NCBI GenBank assembly: GCA_947258675.1
Contig: CAMYJP010000026.1
Coordinates: forward strand, 1 to 18,408
Source: an uncultured Desulfobulbaceae bacterium
Lineage (GTDB): Bacteria > Desulfobacterota > Desulfobulbia > Desulfobulbales > BM004
Length of the DNA stretch: 18,408 nucleotides
Reading direction: 5' to 3'
Made by a program: the position numbers and the translations under genes
Notes under the pieces: model-generated
Seen by the model: the letters and a program-made list of their open reading frames with translations, nothing else
Told to the model about the DNA's origin: nothing
Databases searched by the model: none
In this document: one piece after another, positions 7,129 to 14,096 of the stretch
Layout: every line of letters starts with the position of its first letter
Position numbering within the stretch: the first letter of the stretch is position 1

Positions 7129-8112
7129 TCAATAATGAGGAGCAGTCACGGGTTCCTTGTAAACCGATTCTGCCTGAGAGACGAACTGATCAAATACTTC
7201 CCTTACTGTAAGGATATCATCCATTTTATAGACGTTTTCCCCAGAGAAGACCAGCCCTTCTTCAATATTTCCATTACGGGCTTCAACAAGCCTTTCACTG
7301 ATGCAGTAAAAATGATCACATTTTTTTAAACATTTGTATTTGCATTCCTTGGCAGTTAATTCATCGCCGGAGAGCATTTTTTTCACAAAGGGTGTTTTCA
7401 ATGCTCGGCCCGGCAGGCCAACCGGCGAACGGATTAGAGTCACATCCTCTTTTTTTGCATTTAGGAAAGCCTGTTTAAATTTGTCAGAAACGTCACATTC
7501 CTTTGTCAAGACAAAACGGCTGGCGAGCTGCACACCGTCTGCGCCGTACTTATCCATTATTTCAGCTATCTCGAAGCCATTGGTAATACCACCGGCTGCA
7601 ATCAACGGCACCTTTTTCACCACATTGCGAATTTTTGGAAAAAGCTCTCGCAGGGCGATTTTCGTTCCTAAATGGCCACCTGCCTCTTTGGCCTCTACAA
7701 TGATTGCGGCAGCACCCAATTTCTCTGCAAGTTTGGCAAATGCGGGCGTGGAAACGATTGATACTATCGGGGTATTTGTCTCCTTGCCGATTTTAAAAAT
7801 ATCTCTGGAAAATCCTGCCCCTGTAATAATTATATCCACACCTGCTTCAATGGAACCCATCACCAGATTGTAAAAATTCTTCATGGCAAACATAATGTTT
7901 ACCGCTATGACTCCCTTGGTGGCTTTTTTGGCCTTGCGGATATCCGCCTGTAATTCATCTACAGGGATGGACGAACCACCAATAGTGCCAATGCCACCGC
8001 ATTTCGCTACCGGTGCGGCCAGGGCAGCAGTTGATACTCTGATGGACATCCCACCTTGGATAAGAGGAATCGGCACTGTGAAGGAACCGATAGTCAATGG
8101 TGGTAGTTTCAT
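7129..8112 (-). CDS. Nitronate monooxygenase / FabK-family flavoprotein with a four-cysteine insert
   Basis: A 327-residue TIM-barrel FMN protein. The family includes nitronate monooxygenases, which oxidise alkyl nitronates, and the enoyl-ACP reductase FabK. Visible features are the N-terminal PLIQGGM, the FMN-contacting VNIMFA and ITGAG segments, EAGGHLG with a conserved His147, and the phosphate-binding PLIAAGG and GVQLASRF. After the barrel core comes a Cys cluster: C257, C261, C265 and C270 (Cx3Cx3Cx4C), which could hold an Fe-S cluster or zinc. I recall this variant from anaerobes. It is the first gene of a four-gene minus-strand unit with pcnB, bioF and bioHC. A GAGG lies about 13 nt before the ATG, rather far. 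The real substrate is unknown; the FabK-like fold beside biotin/acyl-ACP genes is suggestive only. Confidence 0.8.
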   Translation of the reverse strand: MKLPPLTIGSFTVPIPLIQGGMSIRVSTAALAAPVAKCGGIGTIGGSSIPVDELQADIRKAKKATKGVIAVNIMFAMKNFYNLVMGSIEAGVDIIITGAGFSRDIFKIGKETNTPIVSIVSTPAFAKLAEKLGAAAIIVEAKEAGGHLGTKIALRELFPKIRNVVKKVPLIAAGGITNGFEIAEIMDKYGADGVQLASRFVLTKECDVSDKFKQAFLNAKKEDVTLIRSPVGLPGRALKTPFVKKMLSGDELTAKECKYKCLKKCDHFYCISERLVEARNGNIEEGLVFSGENVYKMDDILTVREVFDQFVSQAESVYKEPVTAPHY

Positions 8113-8170
8113 ACTAAATTCATTACCTCAAATCAAAAAATTAGGGTCATATACCTTTGAGCAATTTGAC

Positions 8171-8199
8171 ATAATGCCCATCTTCACAAGGTTTGTCAA
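8171..8199 (-). promoter_or_regulatory. Candidate sigma-70 promoter for the flavoprotein-pcnB-bioF-bioHC unit
   Basis: On the minus strand a perfect TTGACA (8199-8194) is followed after 17 bases by CATTAT (8176-8171), which matches the -10 consensus at four of six positions. It would give a leader of about 50 nt before the ATG at 8112. Seen by eye only. Confidence 0.5.
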
Positions 8200-8241
8200 G
8201 GGAAGCTTTGGCCGTCAGTTCTCTTAAGAGTCTACTACAAC

Positions 8242-8271
8242 TTGACTTTTATTGTTAATTGGGGGTAGATT
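8242..8271 (+). promoter_or_regulatory. Candidate sigma-70 promoter for hisS
   Basis: TTGACT (8242-8247), an 18-base spacer and TAGATT (8266-8271) give a fair sigma-70 match. Transcription would start near 8278, leaving a leader of about 113 nt that contains the inverted repeats described in the next entry. Confidence 0.45.
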
Positions 8272-8303
8272 AACAGGTTTGTTATTTTGTGGAGAAGCAC
8301 AAC

Positions 8304-8378
8304 ATTCCGGCTTGAGGCATATACTTTTAATGCCCTTCAGCAATTAGATGCAGCCGGAATTTTCATTTTTTCAGCTGC
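8304..8378 (+). promoter_or_regulatory. Foldable hisS leader with two mutually exclusive hairpins
   Basis: ATTCCGGCT (8304-8312) pairs perfectly with AGCCGGAAT (8352-8360). The resulting 9-bp stem is followed by TTTCATTTTTTC, which resembles an intrinsic terminator. A nested GGCAT/ATGCC stem lies inside (8316-8320 with 8330-8334). An alternative stem, GCAGC (8350-8354) with GCTGC (8374-8378), shares bases with the first and ends just before the hisS Shine-Dalgarno. Both cannot form at once, so attenuation or start-site control of hisS is possible. No T-box consensus and no His-rich leader peptide are visible. Confidence 0.35.
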
Positions 8379-8390
8379 GAGGGAGTAGAA

Positions 8391-9677
8391 TTGGCAATAA
8401 AAGCCTTGAAGGGTTTTAAAGACATTTTGCCCGGTGAAGTCCAATCCTGGCAACAGATAGAAGAAATAGGACGAAACATTTTCCACAGGTTCGGTTTTAC
8501 AGAAATCAAGGTTCCTATTCTTGAAAAAACGGAACTTTTTAAACGTTCAATCGGTGAAACTACCGATATCGTTGAAAAAGAAATGTATACTTTTGTGGAT
8601 AAGAATGGAGATTCCATTACCATGCGGCCGGAAGGTACCGCTTCAGTATTGCGCTCATTTATTGAGCACAGTCTGCATGCGCTCCAGCCTGTACAGCGGC
8701 TCTATACTATCGGACCTATGTTTCGACATGAACGCCCTCAGAAAGGTAGGCTGCGCCAATTTCATCAAATGAGCGTTGAGGCTCTTGGCTCTGAACAGCC
8801 CCGGTTGGATGTTGAAGTGATGGCCATGGCCTGGATGCTGTTGCAGGAGCTTGGCCTCACTATTAGCCTTGAGATTAACTCGCTTGGCTGCTCAGAGTGC
8901 CGTCCTTCTTTTAACTCGGCTCTGGTGAAGTTTCTGGAAGAACATGATGCTGTCCTTTGTGAGGACTGCAAACGCCGTCGCCATAACAATCCGTTAAGAG
9001 TTTTAGACTGTAAAAGCACTAACTGCCAACAGCAGTATACCGATGCTCCATCTATCCTGGACTATCTCTGCAACGATTGCGTTGATCACTTTAAAGATGT
9101 CAGGCAGGGACTGGATGCTATTTCCATTCCATATGCTGTCAATCCGCTCATGGTGAGAGGATTGGACTACTACACGCGTACGACTTTTGAGTTGATAACT
9201 GATGCTTTAGGAGCCCAGAGCGCTGTTGGGGCCGGCGGGCGCTATGATGGACTCATAAGTCAGCTTGGGGGCCCTGCCCTTCCTGGAATCGGTTTTGCCC
9301 TTGGCATCGAACGTTTGGTTTTGCTCCTCCAACAACAGAATACAGAACCTGAAGCGGGTACCATTGATCTCTTCATTGTGAGTTTGGGTGAAGAGGCCGC
9401 TGAAAAGGGTTTTTGGTTATGTCATCGCCTTCGTTCTCTCGGCCTGAGAGTTGCAATGGACCATGAAGGCCGGAGTCTTAAAAGTCAGATGAAACAAGCC
9501 AATAAAAGTAATTCCCGTTTTACACTTATTCTAGGGGAAAATGAATTGCAAAAGGGCGAAGGTACCCTAAAATATATGGATAGCGGAGAGCAGGAAACGG
9601 TTGCCTTACCGGGAAGCTCGTTGGATGCTTGGCCTGAAATTCTTTTTAATAAAATAAAAATATACGTAGCGACATAA
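8391..9677 (+). CDS. hisS: Histidyl-tRNA synthetase
   Basis: A 428-residue class II synthetase that charges tRNA-His. The start is TTG at 8391, supported by GAGGGAG at 8379-8385 with a 5-nt gap and by the family-typical opening IKALKGFKDILPGE. Motif 2 is GPMFRHERPQKGR (108-120). The histidine-binding signatures are VRGLDYYTRTTFEL and GAGGRYDGL. Motif 3 is GIGFALGIERL. The C-terminal anticodon-binding domain follows from about residue 330. The insertion domain holds eight cysteines in four pairs: C167/C170, C190/C193, C207/C212 and C227/C230. E. coli HisRS lacks nearly all of them, so a zinc-binding form is likely. The stop codon lies inside the left arm of a long inverted repeat. Confidence 0.96.
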   Translation: MAIKALKGFKDILPGEVQSWQQIEEIGRNIFHRFGFTEIKVPILEKTELFKRSIGETTDIVEKEMYTFVDKNGDSITMRPEGTASVLRSFIEHSLHALQPVQRLYTIGPMFRHERPQKGRLRQFHQMSVEALGSEQPRLDVEVMAMAWMLLQELGLTISLEINSLGCSECRPSFNSALVKFLEEHDAVLCEDCKRRRHNNPLRVLDCKSTNCQQQYTDAPSILDYLCNDCVDHFKDVRQGLDAISIPYAVNPLMVRGLDYYTRTTFELITDALGAQSAVGAGGRYDGLISQLGGPALPGIGFALGIERLVLLLQQQNTEPEAGTIDLFIVSLGEEAAEKGFWLCHRLRSLGLRVAMDHEGRSLKSQMKQANKSNSRFTLILGENELQKGEGTLKYMDSGEQETVALPGSSLDAWPEILFNKIKIYVAT

Positions 9678-9803
9678 GTTTGAGACGCCCACTAGGCAAG
9701 GAGCGAAACGAGGAGCCGGCAGAGCAGCATTGTAGCACTGTGAGCAGGCACCGCAGCAAGCGACGAAGTATGGGGCAATGGATCGGGCTTATGTCGCTAT
9801 GTA
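9663..9803 (+). repeat. Long hairpin-forming intergenic element between hisS and aspS
   Basis: The arms 9663-9683 and 9783-9803 can form 21 consecutive base pairs in plus-strand RNA. Seventeen are Watson-Crick and four are G-U, so as minus-strand RNA the same stem would have four mismatches. The loop of about 99 nt is purine-rich (GGAGCGAAACGAGGAG, GCAAGCGACGAAG). It can extend the stem through GCCC (9687-9690) with GGGC (9773-9776). The left arm contains the last four sense codons and the stop of hisS. The architecture resembles a family of structured intergenic repeats I associate with Desulfobacterota genomes. That family link is from memory and unverified; the pairing is directly visible. 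Confidence 0.65.
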
Positions 9804-9829
9804 AAGTCACAAGTTAAGGAGCAAGTACT

Positions 9830-11611
9830 TTGGAATCTCTTGGAGGATTGAAACGCAGTCACTCATGTATCCAGTTGCGAAAGGGTAATATTGGAGATGA
9901 AGTTATTTTAATGGGATGGGTACTGAGACGCCGTGATCATGGGGGGGTAATATTTATTGATCTTCGAGACAGGTGGGGTGTGACGCAGGTAGTTTTTAAT
10001 CCTGAGGTTAATTCAGCGGTGCACAGCAAAGCACATGACCTGCGAAGCGAGTGGGTTTTAGCGGTCCGTGGGAAGGTTACCAGCCGTCCTCCGGACATGG
10101 AAAACACTAATCTCAAAACCGGTGCTATTGAAGTTCTTGTGGATGAACTGCGGATTCTTAACACCAGCAAAACACCATTTTTTCAGCTCGACGAAGAAGT
10201 GGAGATATCGGAAAATCTGCGTCTTAAATACAGGTATCTCGATTTACGGCGTCCTGAAATGGCAAACAACTTGATATTCAGACATAAAGCAACCCAGGTA
10301 CTTCGGAAATATCTGGATGAAAATGAGTTTTTGGAGATTGAAACCCCAGTGTTAACCAAATCTACACCGGAAGGAGCTCGTGATTACCTGGTCCCTAGTA
10401 GGGTTAATCCAGGTAAATTCTATGCCCTGCCCCAATCTCCTCAACTCTTCAAACAATTGTTGATGATTTCCGGCATGGATCGTTATTATCAGATCGTCAG
10501 ATGTTTCCGTGATGAAGACCTGCGTGCAGATCGACAGCCTGAGTTTACCCAAGTGGACATGGAGCTGTCTTTTGTTGAGGAAGAAGATATTTTTGAGGTC
10601 ACTGAAGGAATGATTCACCGGGTGATGAAAGAAACCCTTGATGTGGACCCGAAACCGCCGTTTTTAAGGATGAGCTATGATGAGGCAATGAACCGGTACG
10701 GCACAGACCGGCCGGATATCAGGTTTGGCTTGGAGCTGATCAACCTGACTGAAGTTGTTAGAGATTGTAGTTTTCAAGTTTTTAAAACAGTTGTCGAAAA
10801 GAAGGGTTTGGTTAAGAGCATCAATGCTAAAGGGTGTGCTGATTTTTCCCGCAAAGATCTTGATGACCTGACAGCCTATGTTGCGAATTACGGCGCAAAG
10901 GGTTTGGCCTGGGTTAAAATCAAGCCGGGAGGAGAATGGCAATCTCCGATAGCCAAATTTTTTACAGATCAGGAAAGAGCCGACATGGCTTCGGTTCTTC
11001 AAGCCGAAGAGGGAGATCTGCTATTCTTTGTCGCCGATCAACCTGCAATTGTCCATCAGGCCCTTGCAGAATTGAGGCTGGAACTGGCGAGACGGTTGGA
11101 ATTAATCAACAAAAGTATATTCAGTTTTATATGGATTACTGATTTTCCGTTGTTGGAATATGACCACGATGAGAAGAGACATGCTGCAGTGCACCATCCT
11201 TTTACAGCACCACAGGAAGAAGATATCGACCTTTTGGCAACGGAGCCGGGAAAGGTGAAAAGCAGGGCCTATGACCTGGTTTTAAACGGCACTGAAATTG
11301 GTGGCGGCAGTATTCGTATTCACCAGAAACCTTTACAGAACAAGATTTTTTCTGCATTGGGCATTGATTCCGATGAAGCTGCGGAGAAATTTGGTTTTCT
11401 TTTGCAGGCTCTTGAATTGGGAGCACCGCCCCATGGAGGCATAGCCTTTGGGTTGGATCGTTTACTGATGGTTCTCTGTGGCAGAGATACGATTCGTGAT
11501 GTAATAGCCTTTCCGAAAACGCAGAAGGCGACCTGCCCGTTAACAGATGCACCGGCTTCAGTGGCCCGCAAGCAACTGACAGAGCTTTATCTAAGGCCAG
11601 ACTGGTCCTAA
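9830..11611 (+). CDS. aspS: Aspartyl-tRNA synthetase, probably non-discriminating (Asp/Asn)
   Basis: A 593-residue bacterial-type class II synthetase. The start is TTG 9830, with AAGGAG at 9816-9821 and an 8-nt gap; the next TTG at 9848 is too close to GGAGG to be better. The N-terminal anticodon-binding domain has GWVLRRRDHGGVIFIDLRDR. The catalytic core has YRYLDLRRP, ETPVLTKSTPEGARDYLVPS, FRDEDLRADRQPEFTQ (motif 2, from residue 226), the bacterial GAD insertion, and motif 3 in GIAFGLDRLLMVL. Residue His37 in RRDHGGV matches the position that is His in the non-discriminating Pseudomonas aeruginosa enzyme and Leu in the discriminating E. coli one. The enzyme may therefore also make Asp-tRNA-Asn for GatCAB. 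It ends 5 nt from the convergent trhP gene. Confidence 0.96.
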   Translation: MESLGGLKRSHSCIQLRKGNIGDEVILMGWVLRRRDHGGVIFIDLRDRWGVTQVVFNPEVNSAVHSKAHDLRSEWVLAVRGKVTSRPPDMENTNLKTGAIEVLVDELRILNTSKTPFFQLDEEVEISENLRLKYRYLDLRRPEMANNLIFRHKATQVLRKYLDENEFLEIETPVLTKSTPEGARDYLVPSRVNPGKFYALPQSPQLFKQLLMISGMDRYYQIVRCFRDEDLRADRQPEFTQVDMELSFVEEEDIFEVTEGMIHRVMKETLDVDPKPPFLRMSYDEAMNRYGTDRPDIRFGLELINLTEVVRDCSFQVFKTVVEKKGLVKSINAKGCADFSRKDLDDLTAYVANYGAKGLAWVKIKPGGEWQSPIAKFFTDQERADMASVLQAEEGDLLFFVADQPAIVHQALAELRLELARRLELINKSIFSFIWITDFPLLEYDHDEKRHAAVHHPFTAPQEEDIDLLATEPGKVKSRAYDLVLNGTEIGGGSIRIHQKPLQNKIFSALGIDSDEAAEKFGFLLQALELGAPPHGGIAFGLDRLLMVLCGRDTIRDVIAFPKTQKATCPLTDAPASVARKQLTELYLRPDWS

Positions 11612-11616
11612 AAAAG

Positions 11617-12936
11617 TCATGAATCTTTTGGGTTACTCTGTTTTCTGAGTAACCCGTATTCTTTGAAATCAGCCGAATAAGGGATTGGTTGAATCCAGAG
11701 GATGTCTCCCGGATTGGCTCTATCTCGAGGTTCGCCATCCTTTGTGCACATTTTTTTTAATTCAAAAGAAATTGACTTAAGCCCGTGATCAAGATATTCC
11801 AGCTCTTCGCCCTGGTCAACAGGGTTTCTGAACTCAACTTCAAGGCTGCAGTTTGTGCCAGGATTCACTGTTTTATTAAAGGTGCGGACAATACCGGCTG
11901 GGATATAGTTCTGGGTAATTCTGGGAGTTGCATAGATCATGTCATCGGCTGACGGCGGACCATTAAGGAAATTTTCGGAAAGACCTCTGGTTCCCACTTT
12001 GCTGATTTCTTTCATGAATTCAGCTGGAAGAGGAGCTTTTTGTGTTAAGGAAGCTTTTATAAAATCAAGTGCTGCCCTGTATACCCGGACAACACTTCCG
12101 ACATAATAAGCGCTTTTCATGCGTCCTTCAATTTTAAGGCTGTCAACCCCTGAAGCAACAAGAGCCGGCAACATATTCAGTAAACATAAATCCTTGGCGT
12201 TGAAAATATAGGTGCCGCGGTTATCCTCTTCCACCGGGAAATATTGTTCCGGCCTTTTTTCTTCCATCAAAGTATATCGATAGCGGCACGGCTGAGCACA
12301 TTCTCCCCGGTTTGCATCACGACCGGTCAGGTAGCTGCTCAACATGCAGCGGCCTGAATAAGAGATACAGAGCGCGCCATGCACAAAAACTTCAACCTGG
12401 GTATCCCCTCTGCTGCTTAGAACCTTTTTTATGGCCGCGATTTCAGACAGATCCAATTCCCTTGCTACATTCAGCCTGGATGCACCTTGTTTTTGCCAGA
12501 AAAGTGCTGAGCTGCTGTTGGTAACGTTGGCCTGGGTACTCAGGTGAATTGGGACCTGCGGGATTGTTTTTCTGGCAAGGGAAAGAATCCCTGGATCAGC
12601 AAGAATGATTCCATCGATATTTATCTCACTCAGAAACAGTAAGTAATCGGGAAGGTCCTTGAAATCTTCATTATGTGCTATAACATTTACCGTAACATAT
12701 ACCTTGACAGATTTTCGATGGGCATACGCTACAACTTTTTTCAATTCACGGTCTGAAAAATTAGTAGCATGAGCTCGAAGGCTGTATTTTTTCCCACCGC
12801 AGTAAATTGCGTCTGCACCGTAATGAACAGCGGAGGCGAGTTTCTCAAAACTGCCTGCCGGAGCAAGCAGTTCAGGAATGTTTACTTTATGCTCCCAACT
12901 TCTGTCTGATTGCGCAGGGGTCGCTTTTTTTGTCAT
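11617..12936 (-). CDS. trhP: U32-family tRNA hydroxylation protein, TrhP/YegQ-like
   Basis: A 439-residue member of the peptidase U32 family, which is now known mainly for RNA hydroxylation. TrhP (YegQ) helps make 5-hydroxyuridine at tRNA wobble U34 using prephenate; RlhA is the rRNA paralogue. The opening PELLAPAGSFEKL, then HLSTQAN and the U32 signature EVFVHGALCISYSGRCMLS (182-200) follow E. coli YegQ closely. So do GTYIFNAKDL, DSLKIEGRMKS and the C-terminal beta domain. Cys190, Cys197, Cys213 and Cys217 match the four that probably bind an Fe-S cluster. The length is near YegQ (about 450), which favours TrhP over RlhA. The start is ATG 12936 with AGGAT about 9 nt before it. The gene is divergent from mnmA, which modifies the same nucleotide. 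Confidence 0.88.
   Translation of the reverse strand: MTKKATPAQSDRSWEHKVNIPELLAPAGSFEKLASAVHYGADAIYCGGKKYSLRAHATNFSDRELKKVVAYAHRKSVKVYVTVNVIAHNEDFKDLPDYLLFLSEINIDGIILADPGILSLARKTIPQVPIHLSTQANVTNSSSALFWQKQGASRLNVARELDLSEIAAIKKVLSSRGDTQVEVFVHGALCISYSGRCMLSSYLTGRDANRGECAQPCRYRYTLMEEKRPEQYFPVEEDNRGTYIFNAKDLCLLNMLPALVASGVDSLKIEGRMKSAYYVGSVVRVYRAALDFIKASLTQKAPLPAEFMKEISKVGTRGLSENFLNGPPSADDMIYATPRITQNYIPAGIVRTFNKTVNPGTNCSLEVEFRNPVDQGEELEYLDHGLKSISFELKKMCTKDGEPRDRANPGDILWIQPIPYSADFKEYGLLRKQSNPKDS
11630..11655. terminator. Perfect 9-bp hairpin at the aspS/trhP convergence, inside the trhP 3' end
   Basis: GGGTTACTC (11630-11638) and GAGTAACCC (11647-11655) pair perfectly around an 8-nt loop, 19 nt after the aspS stop. 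On the plus strand it is followed by GTATTCTTTG, only moderately T-rich. On the minus strand AAAAGATTCA follows, with TTTTTT further on. It is probably a shared terminator or RNA-stabilising stem for the convergent genes. Its position inside the trhP coding region is unusual. Confidence 0.5.
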
Positions 12937-13019
12937 TGTAGTATATCCTGATACTGGTCTGAATATAGTAAGATCGTGAGTAGGCTTTACCTGAACTTTT
13001 CTTTCATTTCAAAATATTC

Positions 13020-14096
13020 ATGAACACAGTTTTTCAAGCAGCACCCTCATTTAAGAAAATAGGTGTGGCAATGAGTGGTGGAGTGGACAGCTCCGTTACT
13101 GCTGCACTTTTAAAAAAGAAGGGCTTCGAAGTCCAAGGCTTTTTTATGGCCTTGAGCCAACCTGATCTCGATATTCAGATAGATCGAGTAAAAAAAATTG
13201 CCGAGTTTCTAAAGTTACCGCTTAATGTAGTTGATCTTGGCAGAGAATTCAGTAAAGAGGTCCTTGATTATTGTACGGAGACATATTTTAGCGGCAGAAC
13301 TCCCAACCCGTGTATGATATGCAATTATACAATTAAATTCGGCAGGCTTCTTGATACCGTCTTGGCTAAAGGACTCGATGGCCAGGCTACTGGTCATTAT
13401 GCCAGAATTATACATGAACCGGGAGTTGGTGCCAGGCTTTTAAAAGGAAAGGACGAGAAAAAAGATCAATCCTATTTTTTGAGCAGGTTAACTCAGAGCC
13501 AGATTACCAGAATGTGTTTACCCCTGGGGGAATATTCCAAACAGCAGGTTTATCAAGTTGCAGCGGATATCGGTCTTGCCGGGAAACATGGCAAGGAAAG
13601 CCAGGATGTTTGTTTTTTACAGGATCAGGATGTAGGGACTTTTTTGGCCAACCGTCAGGGAAATCCAATAAGACCCGGGTCAGTTGTAACCAGGGAAGGC
13701 CGTCAGGTAGGAGAACACCAGGGTATTCACACATTTACCATTGGGCAACGCCGCGGTCTAGGCATACCTGATGTTACTCCCTATTATGTCATTGCTCTTG
13801 ATGTAAGAGAAAACAAAGTAATTGTAGGTAAAAAGTCAGACCTGTTGTCAGAGAAACTTACAGCGGAAAAAATCAACTGGCTATCCGGAACCGCCCCTCT
13901 TTTACCACAAAAATTTGAGGTAAAGATCCGTTACCGACATCAAGCTGCTGTTGCTGTTGTTGATTATGACATAAAAAGCGCAAAGGATAGACTGATTGTT
14001 CGGTTTGATGAACCACAAATGGCTGTTACTCCTGGCCAGTTCGTTGTTTTTTATCAAGAGGATGAAGTAATTGGCAGTGGTGAAATATGCCGGTAG
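13020..14096 (+). CDS. mnmA: tRNA-specific 2-thiouridylase MnmA
   Basis: A 358-residue ATP-dependent enzyme that replaces the 2-oxygen of wobble U34 with sulfur in tRNA-Lys, -Glu and -Gln. The PP-loop is SGGVDSS at 19-25. TPNPCMICNYTIKFG carries Cys98 and Cys101; the latter aligns with the E. coli catalytic position. The second catalytic cysteine is Cys198 in SQDVCFLQD. GHYARI, DQSYFLSRL and the HTFTIGQRRGLG segment are all present, followed by the C-terminal beta-barrel with VRFDEPQMAVTPGQ. The CxxC plus a third Cys resembles the ligand set of [4Fe-4S]-type thiouridine synthetases. No clear Shine-Dalgarno precedes ATG 13020, but starting later would cut into the PP-loop strand. Its 3' end overlaps mtaB by 10 nt. 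Confidence 0.95.
   Translation: MNTVFQAAPSFKKIGVAMSGGVDSSVTAALLKKKGFEVQGFFMALSQPDLDIQIDRVKKIAEFLKLPLNVVDLGREFSKEVLDYCTETYFSGRTPNPCMICNYTIKFGRLLDTVLAKGLDGQATGHYARIIHEPGVGARLLKGKDEKKDQSYFLSRLTQSQITRMCLPLGEYSKQQVYQVAADIGLAGKHGKESQDVCFLQDQDVGTFLANRQGNPIRPGSVVTREGRQVGEHQGIHTFTIGQRRGLGIPDVTPYYVIALDVRENKVIVGKKSDLLSEKLTAEKINWLSGTAPLLPQKFEVKIRYRHQAAVAVVDYDIKSAKDRLIVRFDEPQMAVTPGQFVVFYQEDEVIGSGEICR

Noticed and set aside
7334..7873. 179-codon open frame on the plus strand
   Set aside because: It is antisense to the well-supported flavoprotein gene. Its sequence matches no family I recognise and mirrors the codons of the real gene.
8330..8347. Leader peptide ATG CCC TTC AGC AAT TAG
   Set aside because: No ribosome site and no His codons; it fits chance.
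8278..8390. T-box riboswitch before hisS
   Set aside because: The leader is only about 113 nt and lacks the conserved T-box bulge sequence and specifier loop layout, so only a generic attenuator is proposed.
11202..11738. 178-codon open frame on the minus strand across the aspS end
   Set aside because: It is antisense to conserved AspRS motifs and overlaps trhP. No recognisable domain.
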